From positions 37,242,340 through 37,306,339 of the forward strand of contig OY997642.1 of NCBI GenBank assembly GCA_963921795.1: DNA of 64,000 nucleotides. The letters run 5' to 3'. This document shows positions 11,785-27,000 of this stretch, piece after piece. Source of the stretch: Nannobrachium achirus (taxonomy: Eukaryota > Chordata > Actinopteri > Myctophiformes > Myctophidae). Under the pieces are notes generated by a model that saw nothing but the letters and a program-made list of their open reading frames with translations, did not search any database and had not been told where the DNA came from. Within the stretch, counting starts at the first letter, position 1; each line of letters starts with the position of its first letter. Position numbers and translations under genes: made by a program.

Positions 11785-14700
11785 CAACATTCCTAACTGT
11801 GAGAGAGGTGTGTGTGGGCCCGGGGCTACAGATCCCATGGCCTGGAGGAACGGACCGTAACCCTGACAACAGGCTGTAGAGCTGTAGAGTGAAGAAACGC
11901 TAATAAATCGCTAGAATTTGGGAAAAATGAAATTCGGGCTCCGTCACCGTGTGTATAATGCTAATGACCAATGCCATGTTAAATTTGAGATCAGTCGCTG
12001 AAGCGAGTGAATAGATAATGCATTTTGTGACCTACTGACTGACTGACTGACTGACTGACCTCTCTCTCTAATTATATGTTAGATTACCCTTATCATTATT
12101 ATTATTATTTGGATAAAGCAACATTAGAATATGTGGTTTACAACCATTAGCATTATATTTTAAGTTTAAGCTGTTTGGCAAATCATCCTAAATCATCTGT
12201 CGAGTTACGCAGCACAGCGTGTTTCTCTGAGGCCCAAATGATGTTAATAAAACAGGGACCCCAACTCATGGATATTATACAAGAAAACACAGTGACGGTG
12301 CAGTCGGTAGCCCTGTCGCCTCACAACTAGAAGGTCCTGGGTTCAATTCCTGCTGGGGATGCTCTGGGCACTGGGGCCGTGTACTCTCCTCTGCGTCGTC
12401 AGTGCCCTAGGTGGGGTTGGCAAAATGGCCTTTCTGTGTGGAGTTTGCATGTTCTCCCCATGTTGCCTAGGGTAGGTACCCTCATAAAACATGCGGTAAT
12501 CCTGGTCTCTATACTGTCTCTCCCTGGTCAGTGGGGGAACGAAACTGGTTGGAATTTCTTTCCTTCCACGCGCTACGTCCAACCGGGGAAACTCCCCTGT
12601 CAGGTTCAGCTCCAACCAAGTGATCAAGTTTGCGGACGACACCACAGTCATAGGCCTGATCACCAATGATGATGAAACAGCCTACAGGAGAGAAGTGGAG
12701 AATCTGGAAGCATGGTGCCAGGAGAACAATCTATCTCTCAATGTAGACAAAACAAAAGAGATTATCTTTGATTACAGGAGGCCTCCTAAAGTCCACACAT
12801 CCATCCAGATCGGGGGTGCTGCAGTGGAGAGAGTCAAAGAGTTCAAATTCCTGGGAGTGCACATCACTGAGGATCTGACCTGGGCAGTGCAGACAGAAAA
12901 GGTGGTCAAGAAAGCACAACAACGCCTCTACTTCCTCAGGAAACTGAAGAAAGCTGGGATGGGTCCCAAAGTCCTACGAGCTTTCTACAGGGGCACCACG
13001 GAGAGCATCCTGACTGGCTGCTTCACTGCCTGGTATGGCAGCTGCACTGACCTCAACCGCAAAGCACTGCAGAGGGTTGTGCGGACAGCCGAACGCATCA
13101 GCAGATACGATCTCCCCCCCATCCAAGCCTTGTACGACGAACGCTGTGTCAAAAAAGCCCAGGGAATCATCAAAGATCTACACCATCCCAACCACAGTCT
13201 GTTCAAGATGTTGCCGCATGGAAAACGACTATGCAGTCTCAAAGCTACTAGCAACAGACTGTAAAAGAGCTTCTTTCCACGAACAATTAGGCACATGAAC
13301 AAACTGTCAAAGACGAGAATGGTCCAGGGCTAAAAGGAATTATGTTGTGGGGGTCCCTGCTTCATCTCTCTCTCAACTAAGGGGTCCCTGGCCTGAAAAC
13401 ATTGAAGACCCCTGATGTATATGATTCTGGGTCGCCTGCTGGCCTAGTGGTCCAGGTGCATACAACATAGGCTCTGATGCCTGACAGTGTGTCGCAGGTT
13501 TGATGACCTTTGCTACGTGTCACTCCCCACCTCTCTCCCCATTTCCTGTCAGTCTACTGTCCTATCAATGAAGGCATAAAAGCCCCAAAAATAAATCTGA
13601 TTTGATCAATGCTTTAGCCTTCATTATTCTCACCTGAAACGATTGCAAAAAGGAATTGAAATAGATGAAAACTATTTGGGAAATGTCATCCTCCCCTGGA
13701 TTCACAAAGAAGAGCATGTAAGTGATTCCCAACAGGGGTAGTAACACCAACGTCGCTTTCACTGCTTTTCTGTGAAGACAGAGATATAAAACATTTGGTG
13801 TGAATGATGAAACTGTGCTTAGATTCCACTTGATCATTAAGTCAGTTATCAAAATGAGTTTTAAAAGATACAATCCGGGACTTATTTTAATGAATAAAAC
13901 ATTATTTTAATCAATCTGTATGGTAATAGAGTACTGTATGTTAATACAATATGACAATATATAACACACATTTCAACCGCAGGTCTGTGTAGGTCAAAGT
14001 CAGTGTGTAGGACATCCTCTGGGGTTTATGTCAATCCTATTAGAAATGTTCGAGATACCTTCGCTTCGAGATTTGGTAACAAAGTGGAGAATGGAAGGAC
14101 AGAGACAATCCCAGACAATATCTAGTCTCATATCACCACATTGATATGGATGGATATTGCCTGATGTCTGAATTGGAAGCCAGAATATCAGCAATGGCAC
14201 AAATCTGTCTATTGGTCGTGTATGCTCGCATATTATTGTGCAATGCAGTTGAACAGTAAATTGCTCTAGAATTACTCTTTTTTAAATCCTGGGTCCTATT
14301 ATTGGATCATTTGGACCACAAACGGAGGGTGGATGTAAAAGAATATTGTAATTGGTCCATTCGTTTGCTTCCGGGCGTATCACTTTAAGGATGGGCAATT
14401 CAATTATTCAAACTAACCCTTTTCTTTTTATCCCTTTTTCTCCACAATTTAGTCATTAAGCCAATGGATTCCTTGCTCCACACACATATTTCTGTGTTGT
14501 CACTGCTGTTGTATCCTACTGACTCACCTGCCACTGAGGAGTCCCCACCGGGAGGACATAGAGCCTTCGTCCTACTCCTCCTGCACAACACTCCCTGCTG
14601 ACAGGTGCCGGTCGCCCGTAGGATTACTTGCAATGACAATATCACCCTCCCCCCTGGCTTCCTTCTCCCAAACACCAGCCAATTGTGTTTGTATAGACAA

Positions 14701-17700
14701 ACCGGATGAAAACATGTAATTTTTTTAATACAAATACAATCTCCTCTGCCCAGAACCTCTATACCCCCTTCCAGCAACACCAGTCGATTACCATGGAATG
14801 CCAGAATGACAGACAAGCCCGGAGACAACTGGAACAATGTTTTCAGAATACAATAATGTGAGCCTATTTTTGGAAAGAAAGGACATTCGGGAAGCGAATG
14901 AATGGACCTATTTGAAAACAAATTCACAGCTACCATACCCTACATTTACAGTCAAAATGATAAAAAATAGGGCCCAGGTTTAAAAAAACAAACAACATCC
15001 TTTTAAGCCCTACAGTACAGTACTACAACATGGGGAAATCTCGCTCTTTCGAACGACCATCATTTCGACAACGGAGCGTCGGGAGGGTTAGCAACTCACC
15101 CCACGGAGGTTAGATTTAGGGTAAGGGTTAGGTTTGGGTGTCGAAAAGATACACATAGAAACAGCGAAACGCTCCCCTTCAACATACAACAAATATGGAA
15201 AATAGCTGATCTATAGTTTGTGAGCTATAGATATATTTTTTGAAAAGGTTGAATTAATTTTGAATTGTTTGAATATGTTTGCCTACACATAGACATGCCC
15301 AAAATATGGACACCAAGTTGAAAAAAAAGGGCAGCAAATGAGTTGAATAAAAAATTACAAAATATAATAGCAAGGTATAACAAAAATAGTAATTATTATA
15401 ATAATGAGTATTGGGCCACATTATATTAAATGGTTTAACTACATTCAAAACGAATGTTTGTTTGTTGTCTAAATGTCTAATGTTTGTTTGGTTTATAAAG
15501 GGCCTTTATATTTGCCGTCTGATTTTTCTTCGACAACGAATATATGGGGAAAAAGTTGTTTCTTTTACTATTGCTGCAATCATCTGCATTAGGAACTCAC
15601 CTGTACTGAATTGTTTCAGATGTTGTAGAAGCTCTCAGTTTGGTCATAAGAATTCGCACAATGTTGAAGAGGAAAACAAAATTGATCTGTAAAAGAAAGA
15701 AAAAGTATAAAAGTTAACCTTTTAATTAATTTCTGAAACTTCTATTACTATTAAAACTCATTCCCTGCCATAGCCCGAGTTTCCCGAGTTTTTATAGTAG
15801 TTCCATGCTGCCAAACCCGAGTTTCCTGAGATTTACATTTTTTTTATTTCATAACAAAAGAATCTGATTTGATTTTCGGTTCTTAAGTGCCCTAAAAAAA
15901 GTTCTTCCGGTTTCCGGCGGAAGAGGATACGGAAACGCATTACTGGTAGGTGGGACATAACCGATTATCGACTTCTTGATCCTATTTGCGTTTGCTTAAT
16001 GTGTAAACACAGCTGAAGCTAACTCGGGAACGGAGGCACGGATTTCCATGCAGATTTTATTGTTTGAAAGCTGTGAACGGCATGCACTGCACACGTGTGG
16101 TGCACTGCATGCACCATGGACACGCGCACGCGCCCATGTTAAAAGGTAAGAAAAGTCCAGCAGTCTGATCCGAAAGATGATTTTGATTAGCTGGCAGAGA
16201 ATGTGTTGTTAAATGAACCTGACAGCAAATGTCTGTAGTGAATACACCAAACTACATTCATGATCAGCTCTGATTGAAGGGAGGGGCTTTACAAGGTATC
16301 AATCATCAAACTATTACTGAGACTGGCATGTGCACAATGAGAAAGTAAACAACATACAGTAATATGAACCATTTAACGGTTTAAACTGTTTACAGTAAAT
16401 ACAGTATAGCACTTGTTAGTAAAGGTCTCATCAATGCTTTCACCAATGTATAATCCCAAAGTAAATTATTATGATACTGTTGACAAAGTACATTAAATGT
16501 ACAGTACTTTTCCAGCAGGTCTCCAGCTGGAAACAAACAGGGGATATTGTAATTCCAGTGTGTGGTGGACACCAAAACGTTGAATTGATTCCTCTTGTTA
16601 TTGCTCACCAGAAGGACAAGAATAACTGGCCCTTGGTAAATGTAGTCAATATACTTTCCAGGCTCCTTGCCAAACCAGCATCTGTTGGTGTAAAGAATAA
16701 TTGTATATGAATATCCCATTAGGTTTTGTGTTTAATTTGAATTGTTGAATATCAATGGATAATTAGAGTGAATGCTTACTGTTCATTCTCATAATATAGC
16801 TTGCCAATAGCCCAACCAATAATGATAGGACATGGAATGCCTGAAATGAATAGGAATAATTTATGTTTTTGTAGAGAGGAATTACACATTACATACAGTA
16901 GGCTATACATTGAAAGGCATTTAATCTGCAAAAAAATATTAATTTTAAGCAGTAACAGCTCTAAACTAGGTATGGCAAAGGCAGTCTATGTACACAATCT
17001 GGACTCAATTGCTTCAAAATCAAAGTCAACGCAAACCAAGTACGGTACCAATATTAAATGAAACATGTAACCCAACTCCAACCCACTAAATTTAACCAAT
17101 AATGGGTTCCATTTTAACAGATGATTTTTAGAGACATGCAATTGCGACCATAGGTCGCATTTAGTATGAAAACCTGCAGATCATGTCCGTCCGTCCGCCT
17201 ATGGGTCACGCTTCATGTCACACTCCATATATGGTAAAGATATCGCCATATATGGAGATGGCCAATACCTCTACAACATCTGACCTCACGGATGCCTCAT
17301 GTCACGCTCCATATACAGTATGGCCAAGACATCTCCATATATGGAGCTGGCCCATACCTCTACATCTGACTTCACGGACTCCAGTTATGGATATACCGGT
17401 AGCTGACCTGTCCTGACATCACAATGATGACCCAATCAGCCAGATTATTAGTTTTGCCATAATAACTAATGTAAATTAATGGCCGAACGGAGGTTGCCGG
17501 AAGTGGAGTCTTTTCCTTCACTCCCGCCCGCGGAGGCGTGGGGGCTATTGGTTACCATGGTAACCAGCTAAGACGTGCAGGGACGTCTTAACGGTAGCCT
17601 GGCGGCGTTGCCAGCCTCTTTCACACACTTTGTTACCACCACCACCACCTCCAGGGGTGGAGTTCTCGGGCTGGAACCCAGGCTATCTTAACAGGGCCAT

Positions 17701-20700
17701 GGCACCATTTGTATTGTCCTGTACACCTCTTAAATACAGCACACTTCAATCATTGCGTGGCTACCTGAGGTCCAATCATACTTTTCAACTGGATATCTTC
17801 AGTTCCCTAGTGTTAGACAGATTTAAACTGTTCCACTTCTTTCATGTCCTAATAGATGATAATTAGCTATCACAAAGGAGTGATATAAGAATGGACACCG
17901 ACTGTGCTCAATTCTCATTAAAGGTGGTGTCACCCAAGATATCAAAGGAATTATTAGAATAGCAGGAATATAAGAATATGGAGCTTCATGACAAAGGTGA
18001 TGAGGTATCGTCACAAAATAATTTGCGTTCTGGGCGGATGTACTCATGACACAAACAATAGTTTGAATTAATGCCAATTAATCACATAAAATAAACACTC
18101 CTGTTGTGTAAGGTTTCAGCTATCGTGTTCCCTTTTATTGATATAAAGTAATGTGTCCATTTCCATTTTAGGGCCAATATGAGAGCAATTTATTCTGAAG
18201 ATGTTTGGTGTGAGTCAGTTTAACATGACCTACATATTGTTCCCCAGTGCTCGTTCTATCACAGTGCGGAAGTCATGCATAACCACAAACATGACCATCG
18301 TCCACGCTTCACTGCTGCCAATCCTGTTCCTACAAGCCAACCTTTAAACCAGTGCTTCTTTAAGAGGGGTCCGGGGGACCATCAGGGGTCCTATAGGGGG
18401 TTTCAAGTGGTTCCCCAGCGAAATAAGGAACAGTTTTAACACGTATGCCCTATTTTGTTTTATTCAAAAATAGACAAGTCTACAAGTTCACAACGTGTCG
18501 CATCGCAAAACAGCTTGTTGAGCTTGCACATCTGCTACAGTATTTACCCAAAATGTTGACAAATCCTCAATGGCTCAAAATCTTTTCAAATGGTGATTGG
18601 CAGCCAAATGCATATCAATTTGCATGAGAATCACTGTGTTAACGAGCTGATGTGTCCCTCATTTCCAAGCAATATTTACGGTATTTGAAGCATTCAAGCG
18701 CATGATGGAGCATGGAATAATGTTGTTTTGGAGTTGGAGGGAAATACAAACTGAACAGACATCTGTAGCAAGTGTAGGCAGCTGACACATAATTTTGTTT
18801 TCAATCTCTACAATAATTCCTTTGCCTGTTTTGGCGGACATGTGACGTAACATTTTAAATTCCCACTCTATCATCCCCAAATGACACCCTTGTACCCTGT
18901 AAATAACAGGAACCAGAAGGAATAATGGCTTTTGAAATGACCAATAACAGTGTGACATTTGGCCTGCAAGAGAAGTTTTATGAAAGCATTTCTGGCTCAA
19001 ACTACGCATTGTGAACAGATGTACTTACACCAGCCAATGAAAAGAAAGACCCACTTTCTAAGCTTGTCAGTTGAATAAGTCATCACAATGGCAGTGTGAA
19101 GGTAGCATCCTTCAACAAACATCCAGAAAAAGTTAGTCACCACAAAATAGTTGTATATTGTGGTAATCAAGCGACACCAGGGCTGAAAGAGAAAGCGGCA
19201 ACTTAGTCATTCAAGTCACTATTCTCATTTATCCAAAGGCTCAAGGTGTTTATTGTCACATTTACTGTGGAATAATTTATAGTAGCCTATTTACTGAGCT
19301 TACTAAAATATTTTCATAACATTCTGACTCTTGAGTGAGCGACATTCTAGAAGAACACTGACTTTAATAAATCAGGATTGTTACAACACATATAAATCAG
19401 GATTGTTACCTCATTGCTCTCATGGATGTTGTGGTCAATCAACTGAAGCAGAAACCACATAACGTTCCTTAAAATGAAGGTGGTGATTAGGTTCCAGTGG
19501 ATGACGTTTCGAAGACACCGTATGCTTCTGTAGTGAAAGTCAAGAGGGGGAGATGTCACAATTATTTACAGTATTAGTGTATTCATGGTGTGGGGGCATT
19601 ACTTTCAAAATGTGCTATAATATCATCGTTGTCAGGTGGACAACCGTATTTATCGTTTTAAAAATTATCTAAACTAGTGAAAATAGCCAATCTACAAGCA
19701 CCGCGAGGCGTTGTGTGCTTGTAGATCAGCTATTTTCACTAGTTTTGTGCAATAGTCTTGTGTGATGAACCAGGGCTTTACTTTACGGAAAAGCATACAC
19801 ATTTGAAACAGTGATGATATAGTATATTACACATCACTTACAATATTGCTTTCTGTGCCAAGAAATGTGTTATATTAGACTGGAAACTTATATTACTTTT
19901 GCATTACTTTCACACTGAAGCGCAAAGGGTTTAGGGAAATATGAAATGGAAAAGGGAAGGCTGAAAAGAACAAAGAAGAATGCCACAATAGACATTCACA
20001 GGGAAGCCATTTTTCTCCTACTGTATGTCATACTCATACTGTACATTATGTGTTTACATGATGCAGAACTCCCAACACTGACCAGTGTACTGTAGCAGTG
20101 GATTCTCAAACATTTTCATGTCGAGGACACACAAATTTGACAAATTTGACATAGTATGTATTTTGCTGCAGTAGGGGGGTCCGGGACCCCTAGTGGGTCC
20201 TCAGAGTTACTACAGGGGGTCCTCCAAATCGTTGTGTGATAGAAACCTGTTCCCCCCCCCCCTTTTTTTATATTAACCACTTGAACCCTAGCGTCCATAT
20301 TCGGAGAACTTTAGCCAAAAACAGCAGATCTACAAGCTCACAACGCCTCGCGCTGTGAGGCGTTGTGAGCTTGTAGATCGGCTATTTTTTGGCAAAGAGC
20401 TTTGGATGGGGAAAAGAGCAGACTTAGTACAGTGAAAGGTCAAGTTTATTAAGTATTGACGGTTCAAGTGGTTAAATATCTGAAAACCTACATTAACATG
20501 AATCCAAAATTGATGATTGTGCTGTCAAACAATGAAACTACAGTATATGGAATCTATGAAAAGGTAGTGGGGGTCCCTGCTTCATCTCTCTCTCAACTAA
20601 GGGGTCCTTGGCCTGAAAACATTGAAGACCCCTGCTGTAGACCCATTTGAAAGGATCTAATGCCAGGGATCCCCAGAAGAGAAGGAAACATTTCTAAAGT

Positions 20701-20934
20701 GTAAGTGTAAAATAGGGTTAAGTGGCTCAACTTATACTAACACTAATTTAGCAATCCATGAGGCCTGATTTGTAAGTACAGTAGTTGCGTGCCGGTGTCT
20801 CTCACCACGAAATTGCTGATCTACAACGCGTCAGTGTGAGACACGATGCACAAGCAAGTATAAATGAGCCATGAGAGCCTTTGGCATTGTATGTAGCACA
20901 TTTACTGCTTATCCGCCTTAATCCGTCCCAGAAA

Positions 20935-20995
<61 letters not shown>

Positions 20996-20996
20996 C

Positions 20997-21081
<85 letters not shown>

Positions 21082-24000
21082 TGCAAATAGGAAATAGAAA
21101 GTCATGTTGGTTAAACATGATTTTGAAATGCACAGTAGGCATATGTACTGTCTCTTAGTCTTGCTCACATAGTGCTTAACGGGGGGGGGGGGGGGGGGGG
21201 GATATATTCATCTGACATAAACGAGTTAATGATAAGCAAGCAGAGCTGTCCAAGGCATTACATGATTTTCTGTGATTGATTTGTAAGAGGCCACATGTGT
21301 ATAAGATACATCTAGAAGGGAACTATTTCTGTACTTGCCTTAAGCACAAGAAGAGAATGAAGGCCACGACCAAAGCTCCCACAGATATGCAGTGGCCAAG
21401 GTAGTTGATGATCAGTGCTATTTTATAATGCATGGGATACTTCCGCTGTAGAGACAATATGAATCATTTCATTACATGGAATGGACATGCCAATAAAACA
21501 CACGCCAATTTAATGCAATGTGAATTGCCCAATGGTGTACAATGTGCATTAATAGGTAAGGGAAATGTCTATATCAGTCTGTCTGTCTGTCTGTCTGCTT
21601 TTTATCTATTTTATGTCTGCCTGTTGTATGCTGAATATGCATAATTTGTCGTTTTAATGAGAGAATACAGTATACTGTCCCATCAAGGAATGCAGCAGGT
21701 AAAATGTTAGTGCAAAAAGGAATCTGTCATTGACACACTTTAGACGTCTCAGCTTAAAATTAGATGGAAATAGAGCATGATCCACATAATCTGGGGCCAT
21801 GATGTGAGGTAATCAGGCCACAACTCATTACATACAATATGGGAGTCTCGTCTATGATTAGCAGATGTAACTGTTTAAATGGAAGATAAAGTGTAAACAT
21901 TTAGTGTTCAACTGCATTATGCATGAGTGGAAAAAAGCTGTTTATTAGTCTTATGCGATTAGAACATCACGTTAATTTGATTTGCATTATGTGATAGCTT
22001 TTTCATTGCGTACCATTATCATAATGATGTGGAAATGTGGCAAGCATGTCTCTTGCTGCTATAGCAGATTACATACAGTACAGAATGGAGGAAATGCATT
22101 AGGGAGTTACTCCTGGATACTAACCTTTTCCTCCAAAATGGGTTCACAGCTGGAGTAATTGCTTCTCATTGCCCACGTCCCATTATCCATGCACTCTCTG
22201 TATGCACTCCCTGCAAAGGAGAGGCAAGAAGATGATTCTCCATACCAGTAGTCTCACACACATGTCACACATAGCATCCAGCACACATGTACTATATTAT
22301 TTAAACACATCCTGATCCCACGCAGTGTACTTAAGATTGCACACACAAACACGTACACACATATAAAACGGGGCTCCAGAGTACACCAAATTTATCTGGA
22401 CATTCACCCACGACACTGTCCCGCAACTAAAAACTTTCATTGGTTATTGTTGCACCAGTGCACCTGACATTTAGCTTACATTCATGTGTCTAAGTCTGGG
22501 TGCCAGGGGTGTCGCACCAAATTCTGGGCCCTGGGTACAAGGATTCACTGCGGGCCCCCCATGAATGTTCTTCATAGGGGGAGGGGGTTTAACCCACTTA
22601 GACTGGGAACGCATTATTACGCATTATTTTGTGTTTTCAATAGCTAAAGTATCAAATAATTAGGGCCCCTCCACTTTGAGCCCTAGTAACTCAGTAGAAC
22701 TCCCCCCCCCCCCCCCCCCCCTCCCTGTGACGCCCCTGCCTCCTCGTCTACTTTCCTCTCCTCCAGCTCCTTCTGCACCTGAGTTTAGGTTAAATCAAAT
22801 GAAGTTACTGGAGCTCGCTCTCACACTGCAGACAAAGACTGGCCAGCTGACAACTAAATCACTGACAGGCCTTTTAAAGGCAGTACCGCGACGTCACCGC
22901 TATGCCACAGGGCAAGCCATGATGACAGAAGGGGAGCACACACTGGACACGGGCAGCTTCGCAGCGTCGCGTCGCGGTAACGACGCACATGAAGTGCCGC
23001 GCGGTAACCCCAACTGGATGCGGCGCGCTGCCACACAGCACATCCATTTCCCCCAGTGGGGAGAACCATGGGAGAACATGTTCACCGTGCGGCAACACTG
23101 GAAAAATAGAACAGCTGCGTATCGTCGCGGCAGGTGAGGCGGCAGACCCGCGGCTGCGCGAGTCTGACGCCGCCAGTGTGGGTTAATGCATTGAAAATAA
23201 TGGGGCTGTATGTTTTGGCGCGCCACCTCAGCGCCGCCTCCGCGTCTGGTGTGTGTTTCCCTATAGCCATATGTGGAAGGCAAATATATGGCAAGTCAAA
23301 GCACAGAAAATGTAACAATGCTGTTAACTTATCCGGTCAAACTGCATCTTTGATATGGGATAGGATAGGAATACGACAGCTGTTTTTTTATGACATCAGG
23401 CAGGGACATGCTGGGCCCCTGATTCAGCCCAGGAAAAAAGAGTTGGAGAGGCCCTCATTGCGCGCTATAGAGAGAGATCTCTCTCTATAGCGCTGCTGCT
23501 ACTCAAGATTTGCCATTTCAGATCATGACAAGTGACAAGCCAGTGGGCCAATTACTAACATGAGTTATATTTCGTCGTTGTCGGCGGGTGGAAACCTTGT
23601 ATGTCCAAAACCGTTTGTTTTGTATTTATCATTTTAAAAATGATTTAAACTAGTGAAAACAGCCGATCTACAAGCACACAACGCCTCGCACCGCGAGGCG
23701 TTGTGTGCTGTGTGCTTGTAGATCTGCTGTTTTCACTACTTTTGTGCAACGGCCTTGTATGATGAAGCAGGGCTTTGCTTTGCGAACAAATGTATACATT
23801 TGAAACTTGGAGATACGAGGTTACTGCCCGACTGACGATTTACTTTGTTGGCCGCCCAGCCCCCAAAATGGAACGAAGGCCGTCATTTTATTTTTAATAT
23901 TTTTTCCTAATGGCCGGCCTGGATCGGCCGGGAATGAACCGGCCGTTCGGGAGTTGTCCCGCTTTTCCCAATGGCCAGCACGTCCCTGACATCAGGGATC

Positions 24001-27000
24001 CCCATGTGTCCATGTGGGGATAACATTAATATGGAGATATGGGGTGTCATCACGACATCATCAAAAACTGTGAGGAGGTAACGGCTGCAGCCTGCGGGAA
24101 GGTGCCTGCAGGCCTCCCTACTGCTCCCAGTGGCAGCCTTCGGAACTGACGGCCAGCCAGTAGCAGTGTATGGGAAATTATCATTTTGTAATCTATTGTA
24201 CTTTATTTGTATATAATTATATTATACGTATTGCTATATTCTATCTGTTATATATTTGTGCTATATTTGTGTTTTTCTTAAAGCTCTATATCTATAGGCC
24301 TATTTCATACCCTTGAATGGAACTGAAACAAAGTGAATTTCTCTCTGGCACATTTTCCTGTTTTAACTGAATGCAGTAGGCCTGAATCCCAAAACCTTTC
24401 ATGTGACAATATTTGGAAAGTAAGTTTGTCTGAAAAGTTGAAAAGTTGGAGTTGAAACCTTGTTTTCTCCTGTAGGATAAGTAGAGGTTTGGACAAATCC
24501 CTGTCAGATTGAGCATGGCAGCCTATTTCTGTCATCCAGACTCCAAAGTCCTTGTAAGCACTTTAACCTATCATGAATGTCAGAGAAGCAACTAAACCAA
24601 CCATTCGCCGCCATTAGTCACTAGAATGGAGTAAGACCATCTGCATTAAAATGATGAATGTACAGAAAAGGCAGTAGAAAGAGGGATAGCTTTAACTATC
24701 AATCAATTCTTTCTCATGCATTGCCTAATTTGACTGTACTTTTACCTGACATTTATCGCACAGGATATTTTAATGCAATGCATTTGGACCTGCAAATCCT
24801 TGCCGCATGTGGCCATGAAGTAAAGTCCCAGAGGACAGCTGTGGTGTCAGGGCTTTGGAGTGTGGACTCAGTTAAATCCTTTGGCAAATAGATGTGCAAA
24901 ACATGTATGTATCCCCTGAGAGGAGGAGAGGAGGCCTCTTCCAAACACATCAAGCATTTTAAACTTGTACACGCTGATTTAAGGTTTAGCAGATCGGGGC
25001 GTAACTAATTAAGTCTCCCTGTGAGGTACTGCATCATAACACCCACCTCTACCGTTCTAGACTGCAGAGAAGCATTGTGTTCATTTATTTTATCTTTTTA
25101 GTTCAGATGGATTTTTTATTTATTTTAGAAATACTTTGTAAAGTAGACTCATTCATATTTCTAAGTGCCATTTCCGTTTAGTATATTTTTCAGCATTATA
25201 TAGTACTGCACTTTAGAATGTTCACCTCACTGCCACCACTGCAGCCACTTGTGCGACTGCGCTATTACATGTGATCTTCCCGTCAGTTCTCAGCGGGAAA
25301 TTGAACTGGACTGTTAGAATATGATTATTGGCCAACTTTAGGAGGAAAAAAGAAAAAAGCATGTCACTATTACAGTGCATCTGCACTGCCAGCGAGCAAG
25401 CATTCAGACGGCGATGTTGCGCAAAAAGAATTCTGCATATTGCGACTTACTATCTACTATAGGTCAACTAGATTATTACATTAGATGTACTAGATTATTA
25501 CAGTACACGCCTGCCAGGTTCTGCACTATTCTGTATAGTTCGTTTGGTGAATATGGATATAAATGGATTGGGTTTTACACTGAGAAACGCTTCTCATACT
25601 GTCCAGTGACCAGTGCCAGTAGAATTAGTGTAACGGTGTTTGTAATTTTCTCCAAAGATAGTTTTTCATCATCTGTGGTCTGTTCGAAGTGCCATAGATT
25701 TGTTTGTTGATGACACTGACTGCACCACATTTAGTTTTGTCTTTTTTTTCCTTCTTCTTTTTGACGTGCTTCCATGCAAACAGGTTATTTTTAGTCAGTG
25801 GTTAAGTGTTTGGTGGATATTATAGTCACAGCCGCACTTGGCTTGGCAGAGTGCAAAGAAAGAAAAGTTTCACTAGTTGATCCAGAGTTCACAGCGTCAC
25901 AAATATCACAGCAAAAGCCCTTAGTCTCCCAGCATTACTGTGATATCGCACTTCGTCTTCCTGAAGCATGGCCTGATGGTGCAGACAGAAGCGATGGGGA
26001 AGCAGGTTGTTTGACTTGTGCCTGTGAGCGTCCTCCAGCGAGGCAGAACTAATTCAAGGCAGTGGTGCAGGGAAAGCACATTTCTGACTTACACTTCTGA
26101 CTAACCATCTGTGTGTTACACAATGATAAAGCTACTCTATTCACCTACATAATCATGCAAACTCTCATATTCTTGAAAGATAACTTCCTCAGTTTCTACC
26201 AAATCTGCATAATGGTCCTTGATAGGGGCTCGATTTTAAGATGTTAAGAATGCAAGCAAACAATGCAAGCACAAAACAATCGCAAAATTCCACAGGCATA
26301 GAATAATGACTTGACATGCATTTCTAAAAATGAAAGAAACAAGCAATTACCCTTTGATTTACACCCTGCCAACATCACCCACCTCCTCTGCCAATTACCT
26401 CAAAACCAGCCTCTTTGTCTCTCATATTCTCTTTTCTCTCAAGGTGCTAGCTTTTGTGAGTATGAATATGTATTTGTGTGCTTGCATGCGTTAATCCGCG
26501 AGAGTCGTCATTTTTTGACTAACCTTTTCTGTTCATTTTAATTATGAAAATAAAATAACGACTTTCAAAAGTTGAATGATGCTTTTTTCCTAGACTATGC
26601 CTGAAGTCATTCACTTATTCACAACTAGCTACTCATTATACAATAGGGAGGCAAGAGCTGTATGAAGAGGACTATGGTCTGAAGAAGTTCTTTCTGCTGA
26701 AATGTTACTCAGGTTAAAAGAAGTCTCTGAAGGGAGCTACAGTGTGTTCATTATCCTTTGATCTGTTGAGTGTGTGACCTCATTTGATCCTTGGTGTACA
26801 AAATAAAATAAAATGTTGGACACTACTCGGGTCACTGTTAATTACATCTATGTGTTGCACTTAAAACATAATAACATTCTGTTTGCGCCTGCTCCTCATT
26901 TAAAAGATTCTCTGTATTGGCGATATGAGCTTCTAGTTCGTCTATTTTGTGTTTGATGATGCGAGACCTTTGAAGTATACTGTTCTTTGTATGGTGCTCA

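Noticed and set aside
14400..14936. 178-codon minus-strand frame in crhr2 intron 9
   Set aside because: No recognisable domain, no splice signals matching the receptor; longest of several chance frames.
17211..17345. CCATATATGG motifs as serum-response CArG boxes
   Set aside because: They lie in a tandem-duplicated repeat far inside an intron; no supporting promoter context.
22676..23490. Cluster of overlapping frames on both strands
   Set aside because: Caused by a GC-rich patch and poly-C run that lower stop-codon frequency; no motif.
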